A program made the translations under genes and the position numbers. Under the pieces are notes generated by a model. The model was given only the letters and a program-made list of their open reading frames with translations. It ran no database searches and was not told the DNA's origin. Shown in pieces: positions 1 to 9,700 of a stretch of 64,000 nt of DNA (positions are counted from its first letter, which is position 1; each line of letters begins with the position of its first letter). This DNA comes from Microthrixaceae bacterium (GTDB lineage: Bacteria > Actinomycetota > Acidimicrobiia > Acidimicrobiales > Microtrichaceae). The DNA lies in the NCBI GenBank assembly GCA_027493675.1, contig JAOSKI010000041.1, forward strand, positions 66,246 through 130,245. Reading direction: 5' to 3'.

Positions 1-1621
1 GTGAGCAAGAAGACACACCCTGACAGCCGTTAGGGAATCTCTTCTGCCCGATCCGTGGGTGGACCCGGCGCTTGCCGTGAGGGGTTGTCATCGAGGGCGG
101 TTCGGGGATGTGGTTGGTCGGCCTGTTGGGGTCCCGCGGGTGCGGGTGGTCGCTGTAGCGGTGGTCGGGTGGTTGTTCGCCTGGCGGTTTGGGTGGTCGT
201 GGGCGGTGTTGGGTCGGTAGTTCGAGCCCGGTGGCGGTGGTGATCGTGAAGTGGCTGTCAGGACCGCTCTGGCCACTGTCTGGCGGGTGGGGGTGGTTCA
301 AGTGCATGGTCCAGCCGGTGCGGTGCACGATGCCGTGGTGGTGTCGGCACAACAACACGAGGTTCACGATCACGGTTTGGCCGTCGTCGGCGTATTCGAT
401 GACGTGGTGTGCGTCACACCATCCGGGTGGGGCGTCACATCCCGGGAACACACATCCGCCGTCTCGTACCACAAGCGCGCGGCGCATCGCCCGGTTCGGC
501 AACCGCAGCCGTTCACGTACCGCTACGGGCATGCCCATTTGATCCAGCAGGGTCTCGGAGATCGCGGAGTTGCATACCAGCAGCTCCCATTGGGTGGGGG
601 TGAACCACAACCTGTTGCCCGCTGTGTCGGTAACCGGTACACCGATGAGCGCCCCGACCCCGGGCCGGTCTGAACAGCATCCGGTGGCGGTGTCACCGGA
701 ACCGTAGGGGTGGGTTCCGTTGAGTACATCGGCGAGGATCGGGTCGATCTCACCTGTTCGGTCGGTGTCGATGATCAGGTTCATCTCGGTGACCGTGCAA
801 GCCGTGGTGTTGTCTTGCCTGGTTGTAGCGCCACGGCGGATGAGCTCGATGAGGGCTTGGGCACGGATCTGTGCTCTGGTTGGCATCTCGATCTCTGGGC
901 AGCATCGGCGGTCGTTGCGCATGCGGCGCCACATGCGGTTCGTTTCGGCTTCGAGAAGCTCTTCGAAGGAAACACCGTCAGGTCCACAGAACGTGCCTTC
1001 GAGGACTGCTTCGTCGCCGCTGCGACGCAACGACACCGACGATTTCGCCTCAGTGGGGTCATGACCGCCGTCGGCATCGGCGTACCGGGCGAGATCGTCA
1101 ACCAACGCTGTGAACCGTGACCAACCAGGCTCCCGCGTCCGACAACGCCAACAACGCCTGTTGTGCGGCGCTGAACGCGTCCGCGTTGCGGTCGTTGACC
1201 CGCGCGGCGATGAACGCCGCACGTTCGAAGGTGATCTCACCACGACCGGCCGCTTTGAACAACTCGTCGAGATCTGCTCGCAGACGCCTACCGGCACGAA
1301 TCTCACGGTTCACAGCGGTACGAGAACGTCCGTGACGACGCTCGAACCACACACCCGTAGCGGTGCCGTAACGGATGTCGCACAAACCGCGGCGGTCCAC
1401 CTCGGCAAGCACTCCCGCGGATGTGGCATCCAGTGACCGGCGAGCCACTTCGATGTCATCGACCATCCCAAGGCACTCCTCATCGGACAGCTCCTTCGCG
1501 TCGACACCGGCCAACACGCGCGTGCCGTGGTGATCACACCAGCGGTGCTACCCGACCCGTCCCCAGAACCACCTCCCACAATCGAACCCATGTTCGATAC
1601 CGTACCAACCCCGTGAGACAT
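1..1621 (-). CDS. DUF222/13E12-family HNH endonuclease-like protein, frameshifted, runs to left edge
   Basis: The N-terminal part is a helical DUF222 region. The C-terminal part carries an HNH nuclease-like motif, with CDAHHV followed by LCRHHH around 340-410, and ends in a Pro/His-rich tail. Proteins of this kind are multicopy in actinobacteria; they are presumed DNA nucleases with poorly known roles. The reading frame changes near 1520 (a repeated GC step in ACGCGCG) and near 1125, where GGWLV continues as SRFTALVDDLAR in another frame. After the HNH motif the correct frame has no stop before the window edge, so the C-terminus is partial or ends after another indel (a stop lies at 88 in a neighbouring frame). 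The start is one of two Met codons near 1621 or 1590. Confidence 0.8.
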
Positions 1622-1856
1622 CCAAGATCGGAACAGCCGTTGCCGGACGGTGCAGGAGCCTCACCGCGCCATGCCTACTCGGACCGAGGCGGCCACCACC
1701 CACCCGGAACGGAACGGGCACGGCAGCCGTTGGCAGTGTGAGGCAACCGGCCTGTCGATGGCTCTTCGAACTCCGGGGCGTGATGCAGGTATAGGTCTCG
1801 GGCCTCGGGGGTAGGATCCGGCGAACGCGGGGCGCGCACCAAGGGGGTGCTACGAG
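1622..1856. promoter_or_regulatory. Divergent intergenic region
   Basis: This 235-bp gap lies between the leftward HNH gene and the rightward RibD-like gene and must hold both promoters. I saw no convincing -10/-35 pair, repeat or RNA fold. A purine-rich AAGGGGG lies about 8 bases before the ATG at 1857 and is the likely ribosome binding site. Confidence 0.3.
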
Positions 1857-2426
1857 ATGAGACCACTTCGGTACTCGATCAACGTCACCCTCGACGGCTG
1901 TTGCGATCACGAGGCAGGGCTCCCGCCCGACGAGGAGTCGATGCGGTACTGGACCGCCGAGATGCAGCGAGCCGATGCCGTGCTGCTCGGCCGGGTGACC
2001 TACGAGATGATGGAGTCGGCGTGGCGCAGGCCGGCCACGGGCACCTGGCCTGACTGGATGGAGCAGTGGGAGGTCCCGTTCGCCGAGGCCATCGACGGGG
2101 CGAAGAAGTACGTCGTGTCGAGCACGCTGAGCCGGGTCGATTGGAACGCCGAGTTGGTGCGAGGCGATCTCGGGCAAGCGGTCGAGCGGCTCAAGGCGGA
2201 GCCGGGTGAGCGCCTGTGGGTGGGCGGCGTGACGCTCCCTGTGGCGTTGGCGGACCTGGGACTGATCGACGAATACGAGTTCCTCGTGCAGCCGGTGCTC
2301 GCCGGTCACGGGCCGACGTTGCTTGCCGGTCTGCGGGAGCGCATCCGGCTCGAGCTCGTGGATCGCCATGAACTCGAGTCGGGGGCGGTCGTCCTGCGGT
2401 ACCGATCCGTTCAGGTCCGGGCGTGA
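1857..2426 (+). CDS. Dihydrofolate reductase family protein (RibD C-terminal domain)
   Basis: A 189-residue single-domain protein. It starts MRPLRYSINVTLDG, the usual opening of the RibD C-terminal/DHFR-like fold, and continues with ADAVLLGRVTYEMM and WVGGVTLPVALADLGLIDEY, which correspond to the NADPH-binding and C-terminal segments. Family members are stand-alone NAD(P)H-dependent reductases of mostly unknown substrate; true riboflavin enzymes carry an extra deaminase domain, which is absent here. The ORF is intact, one of the few without an indel. It converges on the aminotransferase at 2458-3846 with 31 bases between stops, so it is not part of that operon. Confidence 0.85.
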   Translation: MRPLRYSINVTLDGCCDHEAGLPPDEESMRYWTAEMQRADAVLLGRVTYEMMESAWRRPATGTWPDWMEQWEVPFAEAIDGAKKYVVSSTLSRVDWNAELVRGDLGQAVERLKAEPGERLWVGGVTLPVALADLGLIDEYEFLVQPVLAGHGPTLLAGLRERIRLELVDRHELESGAVVLRYRSVQVRA

Positions 2427-2457
2427 CAGTGATCGTCCCGGCGCGTCGGCAGCGCTG

Positions 2458-3846
2458 TCAGCTCTGCGCGAGCGCGTGGCAGAAGCCTGTGAACATCTCC
2501 ACGTAGCGGTCGATGTCGGCTTCGGTGTGTTGCACCGACAGGGTCCACTGCTCCTCGTCGCCGGGTGTCATGAACAGGCCGCGGTTGAGCGCCCACGGGA
2601 ACGCGGCGCCGAACAGCTGCGGTTTGGTCTCGAGGAAGTCGCGGTAGTTGCGTGAGCGCTCCTTGCGGAACGACACGCATCCCTTCGCCCCCAGGTCGAC
2701 GGTGTGCGCGGGAATGCCTGTGGCGTCGATCGCCTCCTGGCATCCGGCGGCGAGCCTGGCTCCGAGAGCGGCCAACTCGTCGTAGGCGTCGGCTGTGAGC
2801 ACCTCGGTCAGGCACGCCAGGCCGGCCGCGGCCACCAACGGGTTGCCGTTGAAGGTGCCCATCTGAGCGGCGCCGTTGTTGATGATGTCCATCACAGCGG
2901 CCTCCCCCACCGAACGCCGCCCCGGTGTCCCACCGAAGAGGGCCTTGGCGTAACACGACAGGTGCGGTTTCACGCCGTAGCGCCCGCGGGCGCCTCCACG
3001 GTGGACCGTCGCTCCGGCCTTCACCTCGTCGAAGATCAGCACGGACCCGTTCGCGTCGCAGATGTCGCGCAGGGACTGCAGGTATCCGGGGTCGGGTTCG
3101 ATGATGCCGACGTTCATCATCACCGGTTCGAGTATCAGACACGCGATCTCGTCGCCGCGCTCGTCGACGAGCCTCTGGAACGCGGCGGCGTCGTTGAAGG
3201 GGATCACCGCGGTGTGCGTGGCCACATCCGCGGGTATGCCCAACGACATCGGCGTGCTCGACGGCATCTCGCGTCCGCCGACCGCGTCGGAGTTGGGCAG
3301 CACCGAGAACATCACGGTGTCGTGGTGGCCGTGGTATGACCCCTCGATCTTCACCACCAGGTCACGCCCGTGGCCGCGCGTGCAACCCCTGACCGCATCC
3401 ATGGTGGCCTCGGTGCCGGAGTTGGCGAAGCGGATCTGGTCCAGGTCGAAACGCGAGCAGAGCTCCTCGGCGAGCTGCACCGTGACGGTGGTGGGAGCGG
3501 CGAAGTGCGTTCCGCTGCGGGCCGCCCGGTCGATCGCCTCGACGATCTTCGGATGGGCGTGACCGCACAGCCCGACCCCGAACCCGCCGTGGAAGTCGGT
3601 GTAGTCGTTGCCGTCCACGTCGGTGACCGTCACCCCCTCGCCACGCTCGAGGTAGATCGGGTACGGATCGGCCGCCTGGAACGACGACGGCACACCCATC
3701 GGCATCGAACGCAGGGCCCGCTCGTACCACTTCTCGGACTGGGTGGTGTTGGCGAGCAGCGTCGCCATCTCAGCGTCTGCGATCTCCGATGCCCGCAGGC
3801 TGAGCGGGTCGGACACTGCGGTTGTGGGGTCGGTCGTATCGGTCAT
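2458..3846 (-). CDS. Class-III pyridoxal-phosphate aminotransferase (glutamate-1-semialdehyde aminomutase-like)
   Basis: A 462-residue fold-type I PLP enzyme. Visible family marks are the N-terminal substrate region (MPMGVPSSFQAADPYPIYLERG), the cofactor-phosphate region FANSGTEATMDAVR, the conserved Asp in VLIFDEVKAG and the Schiff-base Lys in the following CYAKALFGG. It resembles the GSA-aminomutase branch of class III, but its position directly behind an aminobutyraldehyde-type dehydrogenase (48-bp gap) and opposite a polyamine transporter suggests an amine or amino-acid aminotransferase rather than a heme enzyme. The stretch after the lysine (FGGTPGRRSVGEAAV) is less canonical than usual and may hide a compensating indel pair. 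Exact donor and acceptor cannot be read from sequence. Confidence 0.82.
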   Translation of the reverse strand: MTDTTDPTTAVSDPLSLRASEIADAEMATLLANTTQSEKWYERALRSMPMGVPSSFQAADPYPIYLERGEGVTVTDVDGNDYTDFHGGFGVGLCGHAHPKIVEAIDRAARSGTHFAAPTTVTVQLAEELCSRFDLDQIRFANSGTEATMDAVRGCTRGHGRDLVVKIEGSYHGHHDTVMFSVLPNSDAVGGREMPSSTPMSLGIPADVATHTAVIPFNDAAAFQRLVDERGDEIACLILEPVMMNVGIIEPDPGYLQSLRDICDANGSVLIFDEVKAGATVHRGGARGRYGVKPHLSCYAKALFGGTPGRRSVGEAAVMDIINNGAAQMGTFNGNPLVAAAGLACLTEVLTADAYDELAALGARLAAGCQEAIDATGIPAHTVDLGAKGCVSFRKERSRNYRDFLETKPQLFGAAFPWALNRGLFMTPGDEEQWTLSVQHTEADIDRYVEMFTGFCHALAQS

Positions 3847-3865
3847 CTGGGTTCCACCATCACTT

Positions 3866-3896
3866 GGGTTGCGTCGTCATCCGGGTTGCGTCGTCA
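3866..3896. repeat. 14-bp direct repeat between aminotransferase and aldehyde dehydrogenase genes
   Basis: The 14-mer GGGTTGCGTCGTCA occurs at 3866-3879 and again at 3883-3896, three bases apart. The second copy touches the stop codon of the dehydrogenase. It lies in the only gap of this two-gene operon. It may be a small local duplication with no function. Confidence 0.5.
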
Positions 3897-5318
3897 CTGG
3901 ATCTTCACCATCACGTGCTTGAGCTCGGTGTAGTGCTCGATCGCGTAGATCGACATGTCCTTGCCGTAGCCCGACTGCTTGAACCCGCCGTGGGGCAGCT
4001 CCGAGACGATCGGGATGTGGTCGTTCACCCACACCGTGCCGAACATGAGCCGGCTGCTCATGCGCATGGCCCGGGACACGTCGGATGTCCACACCGACGC
4101 CGCCAGGCCGTAGTCCACGCCGTTGGCCCACTCCAGCGCCTGGTCCTCGTCGGAGAAGCGCTGCACCGACACCACCGGGCCGAACACCTCGCGCTGCACC
4201 AGCTCGGCGTCCTGGGCGGGGTTGGCAACCACAGTGGGGGGCATAGAAGAAGCCGGGCCGCTCGAGCACCTCGCCGCCGACGACGGCCTCCCGCCGGCAT
4301 CCACAGCGCGCGAGACCATCTGGGCCACGCGCTCCTGCTGCGCCTTGGACACCACCGGGCCGACAGCGGTGGCCTCGTCGCCGGGGTCGCCGGTGACGAT
4401 GTCACGCACCGCGTCGGACAGCCCGCCGACGAGGTCGTCGTAGATGCCCGGCGCCGCGATCACCCGGCACGGGGCCGTGCAGTCCTGCCCCGAGTTGTAG
4501 TAGCCGGCCTCGGCCAGGGTGGCGACCAGCGCCTCCAGGTCGGCGTCGTCGAAGACGACCACCGGTGCCTTGCCACCCAGTTCGAGGTGCACCCGCTTGA
4601 GCGAATCCGCGGCGTTGCGGGCGATCAGCTTGCCGGTGTCCACGTCGCCGGTGATGGACACCATGGCGATGCCGGGATGCCTCACCAGCGCGTCGCCCGC
4701 AGTCTCGCCCTGGCCGGTGACCACGTTGAACACCCCGGGTCCGAAGATGTCCTGCGACAGCTCGGCGAGCTTCAGCGCGCTCAGCGGGGTCAGCTCGCTG
4801 GGCTTGAGGATGAAGGTGTTCCCCGCGGCGAGGGCGGGGCCGAGCTTCCAGGTCGCCATGTTGAGCGGGTAGTTCCACGGGGCGATCCCGGCGCAAACCC
4901 CCAACGGGTCGCGGCGCAGCATCGAGGTGTGGTCCTCCAGGTACTCGCCGGCGGCCTGGGCCTGCATGGTGCGCGCCGCACCGGCGAAGAAGCGCAGGTT
5001 GTCCACGGTCAGGTCGAACTCGAACTCGATGATCGACACCGGCTTGCCGACGTTTCGCATCTCGAGTTGCTTCAGCTCGTCGAGGTTCTCCTCGACCGCG
5101 TCCGCGAGGGCCAGCAGCTTCTCGGAGCGTTCACGCGGCGTGGTGCGCCCCCAGGTGCGGAACGCCTCGGCCGCGGCGGTGACCGCGAGGTCCACGTCGG
5201 CGGCGTCGCTCGACGCCACCTCTTCCACCACCTCGCCGGTGGCAGGGTCGAGCACCTCGTCGACACCGCCCCCGGTCGCGTCACGCCACTGCCCGCCGAT
5301 GAAGTTCCGTAGTGCCAT
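3894..5318 (-). CDS. Gamma-aminobutyraldehyde-type NAD(P)+ aldehyde dehydrogenase
   Basis: A 474-residue ALDH-superfamily enzyme, the expected length for PatD/Prr-type aminobutyraldehyde or betaine-aldehyde dehydrogenases. Visible are [20 protein letters not shown], the general base in LELGGKAP, the catalytic Cys in [13 protein letters not shown], and EVFGPVVSV near the C-terminus. It would oxidise 4-aminobutanal, the product of putrescine deamination, to GABA. Between about 4240 and 4310 the protein reads as nonsense in the main frame, while a neighbouring frame gives [14 protein letters not shown]. One missing G and one extra C in homopolymers restore the protein. It is transcribed with the downstream class-III aminotransferase and away from potA. 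Confidence 0.9.
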   Translation of the reverse strand: MALRNFIGGQWRDATGGGVDEVLDPATGEVVEEVASSDAADVDLAVTAAAEAFRTWGRTTPRERSEKLLALADAVEENLDELKQLEMRNVGKPVSIIEFEFDLTVDNLRFFAGAARTMQAQAAGEYLEDHTSMLRRDPLGVCAGIAPWNYPLNMATWKLGPALAAGNTFILKPSELTPLSALKLAELSQDIFGPGVFNVVTGQGETAGDALVRHPGIAMVSITGDVDTGKLIARNAADSLKRVHLELGGKAPVVVFDDADLEALVATLAEAGYYNSGQDCTAPCRVIAAPGIYDDLVGGLSDAVRDIVTGDPGDEATAVGPVVSKAQQERVAQMVSRAVDAGGRPSSAARCSSGPASSMPPTVVANPAQDAELVQREVFGPVVSVQRFSDEDQALEWANGVDYGLAASVWTSDVSRAMRMSSRLMFGTVWVNDHIPIVSELPHGGFKQSGYGKDMSIYAIEHYTELKHVMVKIQ

Positions 5319-5539
5319 GTCTGGTCCCCTTTGGGGTCGGGATCTGTGAGCTGGTTCGGGAGCAGCCCGGACTCGTCACGATGGAATCCGTCGCACAAGC
5401 GCGAGATCCCGAGTGAATCACTTGCAGCGAGTGCTTCCGGCTGACAATCTCACCTGCAACTGTCCGATGTGTCAAGCAACTCCGGCTATGTTTGACGGTT
5501 GTCGTTTGATCGTCGTCGGCACACAGGGGAAAGCAACGC
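5319..5539. promoter_or_regulatory. Divergent promoter region between catabolic and pot operons
   Basis: This 221-bp gap separates the aldehyde dehydrogenase and potA starts. It contains the small inverted repeat CACTTGCAGCGAGTG (about 5419-5433) and a TTGACGG at about 5489 that could be a -35 element for potA. GGGGAAAG sits 6 bases before the potA ATG and is a good ribosome binding site. The Lrp/AsnC regulator of the same locus is the natural candidate to bind here; this is inference from position only. Confidence 0.4.
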
Positions 5540-6718
5540 ATGGATCCGACCCTGACGGACGTGGTTCCGGACGGGCGTGATGTTGTCACCGGCGCCGATC
5601 CAAAGCCGCCGACGATCGGCATCGATCACGTCACCAAGGCGTTCAAGGACTTCGTCGCGGTCGACGATGCGCACTTCTCCATAGCGCAGGGCGAGTTCTT
5701 CTCCATGCTCGGGCCGTCGGGATGTGGCAAGACCACCACGCTGCGCATGATCGCCGGATTCGAGACGCCGACGACGGGGAGCATCCGTCTCGACGGCAAG
5801 GACGTGTCGCGCACCCCGCCGCACAAGCGCAACGTGAACACGGTGTTCCAGCACTACGCGCTGTTCCCCCACATGACCGTGTGGGACAACGTGGCGTTCG
5901 GGCCCCGGTCCAAGAAGTGGGCCAAGGCCGAGATTGCACGCAAGGTCGACGACGTGATCGGTGTCGTGCGCATGGAGGAGTTCGCCGGTCGCAAGCCCGC
6001 GCAGCTCTCGGGTGGCCAACAGCAGCGTGTGGCACTGGCACGGGCCCTGGTGAACGAACCCACCGCCCTGCTGCTCGACGAGCCGCTCGGCGCACTCGAC
6101 CTGAAGCTGCGCCAGGTCATGCAGTTCGAGCTCAAGCGGATCCAGCGTGAGATCGGCATCACCTTCGTGTACGTCACCCACGATCAGGAGGAGGCGCTCA
6201 CGATGAGCGACCGGATCGCGGTGATGAACGAAGGGCGGGTCGAACAGATCGGCACTCCCACGGAGATCTACGACAGCCCGGTGACGGTGTTCGTGGCCGG
6301 CTTCATCGGTCAGGCCAACCTGTGGCCGGCGGATGTCGGATCGCTCAACGCCGGCGAAGCGATCGCCACGGTGATGGGATCGCAGGTGACCGCTGCATGC
6401 CGCAGCACCGAAGTGGGCGTCGGTGCCGCGGTGATGATGGTCCGGCCCGAGCGACTCTCGTTGTCGGTGCAACGGCCGGAGGGGGTCTCGGTCGTGGAGG
6501 GCACGGTGACCGACCTCACCTTCCAGGGCCCCGTGGTGCGGGTGTCGCTGGCAGGAGCAGGGGACGTGCCGGTCGTGGCGCACCTCGGACCGGACGCCGA
6601 GTTGCCGGCGCTGCGACCGGGTGACCGTGTCTGGGCCTCGTGGGCGCCCGACGCCGCCTGCGTGCTGCCGCCGGCGGAGATACCCGTGGCCGACGACACC
6701 TCGGTCGAGGAGACCTGA
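5540..6718 (+). CDS. potA: Spermidine/putrescine ABC transporter ATP-binding protein PotA
   Basis: A 392-residue ABC ATPase with Walker [12 protein letters not shown]-loop [12 protein letters not shown], signature [15 protein letters not shown], Walker [13 protein letters not shown] and the switch His in [10 protein letters not shown]. The last third (about 275-380) is a TOBE-like beta domain as in MalK/PotA importers. The [11 protein letters not shown] region and downstream [15 protein letters not shown] are characteristic of polyamine importers. It energises uptake with the two permeases and binding protein that follow. The start at 5540 is supported by GGGGAAAG just upstream. No frameshift is visible. 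Confidence 0.93.
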   Translation: MDPTLTDVVPDGRDVVTGADPKPPTIGIDHVTKAFKDFVAVDDAHFSIAQGEFFSMLGPSGCGKTTTLRMIAGFETPTTGSIRLDGKDVSRTPPHKRNVNTVFQHYALFPHMTVWDNVAFGPRSKKWAKAEIARKVDDVIGVVRMEEFAGRKPAQLSGGQQQRVALARALVNEPTALLLDEPLGALDLKLRQVMQFELKRIQREIGITFVYVTHDQEEALTMSDRIAVMNEGRVEQIGTPTEIYDSPVTVFVAGFIGQANLWPADVGSLNAGEAIATVMGSQVTAACRSTEVGVGAAVMMVRPERLSLSVQRPEGVSVVEGTVTDLTFQGPVVRVSLAGAGDVPVVAHLGPDAELPALRPGDRVWASWAPDAACVLPPAEIPVADDTSVEET

Positions 6719-6774
6719 CCACCCCGCGCCGCGGCCCCGTAGCGATCGAACAACCTGACCAGGAGCAACACCAC

Positions 6775-8007
6775 ATGTCACGCACCAGCCGACGACCCGC
6801 CACCAGGACATCCGCCGCCATCGGGCAATCCAGACGCAGCTTCCTCGGCCGAAGCGCGCTCCTCGCCGGCGGAGTCGCTCTCGGTCCTCAACTGCTCACA
6901 GCGTGTGGCGGCGACGACGAGGGAGCCGATGGAGGGGGATCGGGGTCCTCCGACACGCTTCGGATCTCCAACTGGCCGCTGTACATCGCCGACGGGTTCA
7001 ACACGTCCTTCGAGGAGGCCTCCGGGTTGACCGTCGACTACAAGGAGAACTTCCAGGACAACGAGACCTGGTTCGCCGCCAACAAGGACGCGCTAGCGGC
7101 GAAGCAGGACATCGGTGCCGACCTGGTGATCCCCACCAACACCATGGCCGCCCGCCTGATCTCGCTCGGCTGGTTGAACGAGATCGACCACGCCAACATC
7201 TCGAACATCTCCAATATGCGCCCCGACCTCCTGGATGGACCGTGGGATCCGGGTGCGAAGTACTCGCTGCCGTACTTCTCGGGGTTCGTGGGGCTTGCCT
7301 ACAACGAGGCCGAGACCGGGCGTCCGATCACATCCATCGACGACATGTGGGACCCAGCGTTCAAGGGGCGCGTGACGATGTTGTCGGACTTCCAGGACGG
7401 ACTCCGGATGGTCATGATGAGCCAGGGCAACGACCCCGGCGAGGCGACCGTCGAGATGGTGCAGGAGGCAGCCGACCTCGTCGCGGAGCAGAACGACAAG
7501 GGTCAGATCCGTCGGTTCACCGGCAACGACTACCAGGACGACCTCACCAGCCAGAACGTGATAGTGGCCCAGGTGTACTCCGGTGACATCGTGCAGCTCG
7601 CAGCGGACAACCCCGACCTGAAGTTCGCGGTCCCCGACAGCGGGGGTACGGAGTTCATCGACACCATGGTCATCCCGTACACCACCAAGAACCAGGCCGG
7701 TGCCGAGGAGTGGATGGACTTCGTCTACGACCGGGCCAACTACGCGAAGCTCGTCGAGGCCGTGCAGTACATCCCGGTGCTGTCGGACATGACCGACGAG
7801 CTCGAGAAGATCGACCCTGCGCTCGCTGCGAACCCACTGGTCAACCCTCCCCAGGAGGTCCTGGACCGTGTGACGACCTGGGACATACTTCCCGAGGACG
7901 TCGAAGCCGACATGATCGCCATCTACAACGAGGTCACCGGGGGGCTGACATGGCCGGGGTGGCGGCGAGCGGCCGGCGACAGCGGGCGTGGGTTCCCTAC
8001 GCGATGA
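6775..8007 (+). CDS. potD: Spermidine/putrescine-binding lipoprotein PotD
   Basis: This is the extracytoplasmic binding protein of the polyamine importer. The start at 6775 gives a Tat-type signal with Arg20-Arg21 (SRRSFLG), a hydrophobic stretch and a lipobox ending at Cys44 (QLLTAC), so a membrane-anchored lipoprotein is expected. The mature domain begins DTLRISNWPLYI, the standard opening of the PotD/PotF fold. The body is uninterrupted. The end is doubtful: a run of six G near 7939-7944 carries the frame past the start of potB by 58 bases. With five G the protein would end ...EVTGG followed by TGA two bases before the potB ATG, as is usual for such operons. Confidence 0.92.
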   Translation: MSRTSRRPATRTSAAIGQSRRSFLGRSALLAGGVALGPQLLTACGGDDEGADGGGSGSSDTLRISNWPLYIADGFNTSFEEASGLTVDYKENFQDNETWFAANKDALAAKQDIGADLVIPTNTMAARLISLGWLNEIDHANISNISNMRPDLLDGPWDPGAKYSLPYFSGFVGLAYNEAETGRPITSIDDMWDPAFKGRVTMLSDFQDGLRMVMMSQGNDPGEATVEMVQEAADLVAEQNDKGQIRRFTGNDYQDDLTSQNVIVAQVYSGDIVQLAADNPDLKFAVPDSGGTEFIDTMVIPYTTKNQAGAEEWMDFVYDRANYAKLVEAVQYIPVLSDMTDELEKIDPALAANPLVNPPQEVLDRVTTWDILPEDVEADMIAIYNEVTGGLTWPGWRRAAGDSGRGFPTR

Positions 8008-8825
8008 TCGCGCCGGGGGTGCTGTACCTGGTGGTGTTCTTCGCGATCCCGATCTACACGCTGTTCAAGACCAGCCTGTCGGTGAACTCGGGGTCGCGCT
8101 TCGTGCCCACCCTGGAGTTCTCCTGGCAGTGGAGCAATTACACAGAGGCATTCTCCAGCTACCAGGAGCAGATAGCCCGTTCCTTCTGGTACGCGTTGAT
8201 CGCCACACTGATCATGATCGTGATGGCATATCCGCTGGCCTATGTGATCGCGTTCAGGGCCGGCCGACTGCGCAACATCATGCTCGGGCTCGTGGTGCTG
8301 CCGTTCTTCGTGACCTTCCTCGTGCGTACCATCGCCTGGAAGACGATCCTCGCCGACGACGGTTGGGTGGTCGAGATGCTCGGCACGATCGGGCTGCTCC
8401 CTCCGGAGGACCGCCTGCTGTCCACCCCGTGGGCGGTGATCGGAGGGCTCGTGTACAACTTCCTGCCGTTCATGGTGCTGCCGATCTACGTGAGCCTCGA
8501 GAAGATCGATCCGCGGCTGCTGGAGGCTTCACGGGATCTCTACTCCACTCCCGCGCGGACCTTCGGGAAGGTGATCCTGCCGATGTCGTTGCCCGGGGTG
8601 CTGGCAGGAAGCCTGCTGACGTTCATCCCCGCCAGCGGTGACTTCATCAACGCCGAGTACCTCGGCAGCACCCGGACCCGCATGATCGGCAACGTGATCC
8701 AGGACGAGTTCCTGCGTGTGAAGGACTATCCGGTGGCGGCCGCGCTGTCGTTCGTGCTGATGGCGATCATCATCGTCGTAGTCATCGGCTACACGCGGGT
8801 TCTGGGCACAGAGGACCTGGTCTGA
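7950..8825 (+). CDS. potB: Polyamine ABC transporter permease PotB
   Basis: A 291-residue inner-membrane permease with an N-terminal helix (APGVLYLVVFFAIPIYTLF) and further helices typical of the BPD_transp_1 fold. The EAA loop that contacts the ATPase is seen as LLEASRDLYSTPARTFGKVI. The ATG at 7950 begins just after the expected end of potD, and the stop overlaps the potC start (TGATG at 8823-8827), indicating translational coupling. No indel is needed within the gene. Confidence 0.92.
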   Translation: MAGVAASGRRQRAWVPYAMIAPGVLYLVVFFAIPIYTLFKTSLSVNSGSRFVPTLEFSWQWSNYTEAFSSYQEQIARSFWYALIATLIMIVMAYPLAYVIAFRAGRLRNIMLGLVVLPFFVTFLVRTIAWKTILADDGWVVEMLGTIGLLPPEDRLLSTPWAVIGGLVYNFLPFMVLPIYVSLEKIDPRLLEASRDLYSTPARTFGKVILPMSLPGVLAGSLLTFIPASGDFINAEYLGSTRTRMIGNVIQDEFLRVKDYPVAAALSFVLMAIIIVVVIGYTRVLGTEDLV

Positions 8826-9700
8826 TGTCTGAGGCGGTGATCGAGGAGGGGACCGGTGAGCTGACCGGTGGTGTGAAGCGTGGAGGCTCCGCCGAGGCCA
8901 GGGCCGTCACCCGCTTCGGCGGCATGGGCGACGTGGTGCTGAAGGTGCTGGCGTGGGGGACGCTGCTGTTCCTGTTCCTGCCGATCTTCGTGATCATCGC
9001 GTTCTCCTTCAACGACCCGGCCGGCAAGTTCAACCTCAAGTGGCAGAGCTTCACCTTCGACAACTGGGCCGACCCCTTCAAGTACGAGCAGCTCAACACG
9101 GCATTCCTGAACAGCCTGGAGATCGCATTGGTGTCCACGCTGCTGTCGGTCGTCATCGGATCGTTCCTGGCGATCGCGCTGGTACGCCAGCGGTTCCTCG
9201 GGCGCGAGACCCTCGACACGTTCCTGGTGCTGCCGCTCACGGTCGCGGAGGTGGTGATAGGAGCGTCGCTGTTGACCCTGTTCCTGGACCTGGGGTGGAA
9301 CCGTGGGTTCTGGACGATCGTGCTGGCCCACGTGGCGTTCCAGCTGTCGTTCGTCGCCCTCACCATCAGGGCCCGGGTGCGGGGCCATGACTGGACCACC
9401 GAGGACGCCGCACTCGACCTGGGCGCCGGACCAGTGCGCACCTTCACCCGGGTGACCCTCCCGCTGATCTTCCCCGGCATCGTGGCCGCAGCGCTGTTGG
9501 CGTTCGCGCTGTCACTCGACGACTTCATCATCACGTTCTTCAACGCCGGATCCACCTTGACCTATCCGCTGTTCGTCAACGCGGCGGTCAAGAACGGGCT
9601 CCCACCGCAGGTGAACGTGCTCGCAACGGCGATCCTGTTGGGCAGCCTCGCCGTGATTGGAGCCGGATCGCTGTGGGCCCGCCGCCGCGGTGACACGTGA
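8825..9700 (+). CDS. potC: Polyamine ABC transporter permease PotC
   Basis: A 291-residue second permease. After a roughly 35-residue hydrophilic N-terminus, helices follow from LAWGTLLFLFLPIFVIIAFS. The EAA loop reads DAALDLGAGPVRTFTRVTLP, and SLDDFIITFF near residue 225 is a strong PotC/PotI family mark. The start overlaps the potB stop and its own stop overlaps the GTG of the downstream aminotransferase, so the five genes potA to aminotransferase form one tightly packed operon. Confidence 0.92.
   Translation: MSEAVIEEGTGELTGGVKRGGSAEARAVTRFGGMGDVVLKVLAWGTLLFLFLPIFVIIAFSFNDPAGKFNLKWQSFTFDNWADPFKYEQLNTAFLNSLEIALVSTLLSVVIGSFLAIALVRQRFLGRETLDTFLVLPLTVAEVVIGASLLTLFLDLGWNRGFWTIVLAHVAFQLSFVALTIRARVRGHDWTTEDAALDLGAGPVRTFTRVTLPLIFPGIVAAALLAFALSLDDFIITFFNAGSTLTYPLFVNAAVKNGLPPQVNVLATAILLGSLAVIGAGSLWARRRGDT

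Noticed and set aside
3822..5312. Long open frame (about 496 codons) on the plus strand opposite the aldehyde dehydrogenase
   Set aside because: It is a high-GC antisense shadow: composition is His/Arg/Gly/Val-rich with no domain, and the minus strand encodes a clear enzyme.
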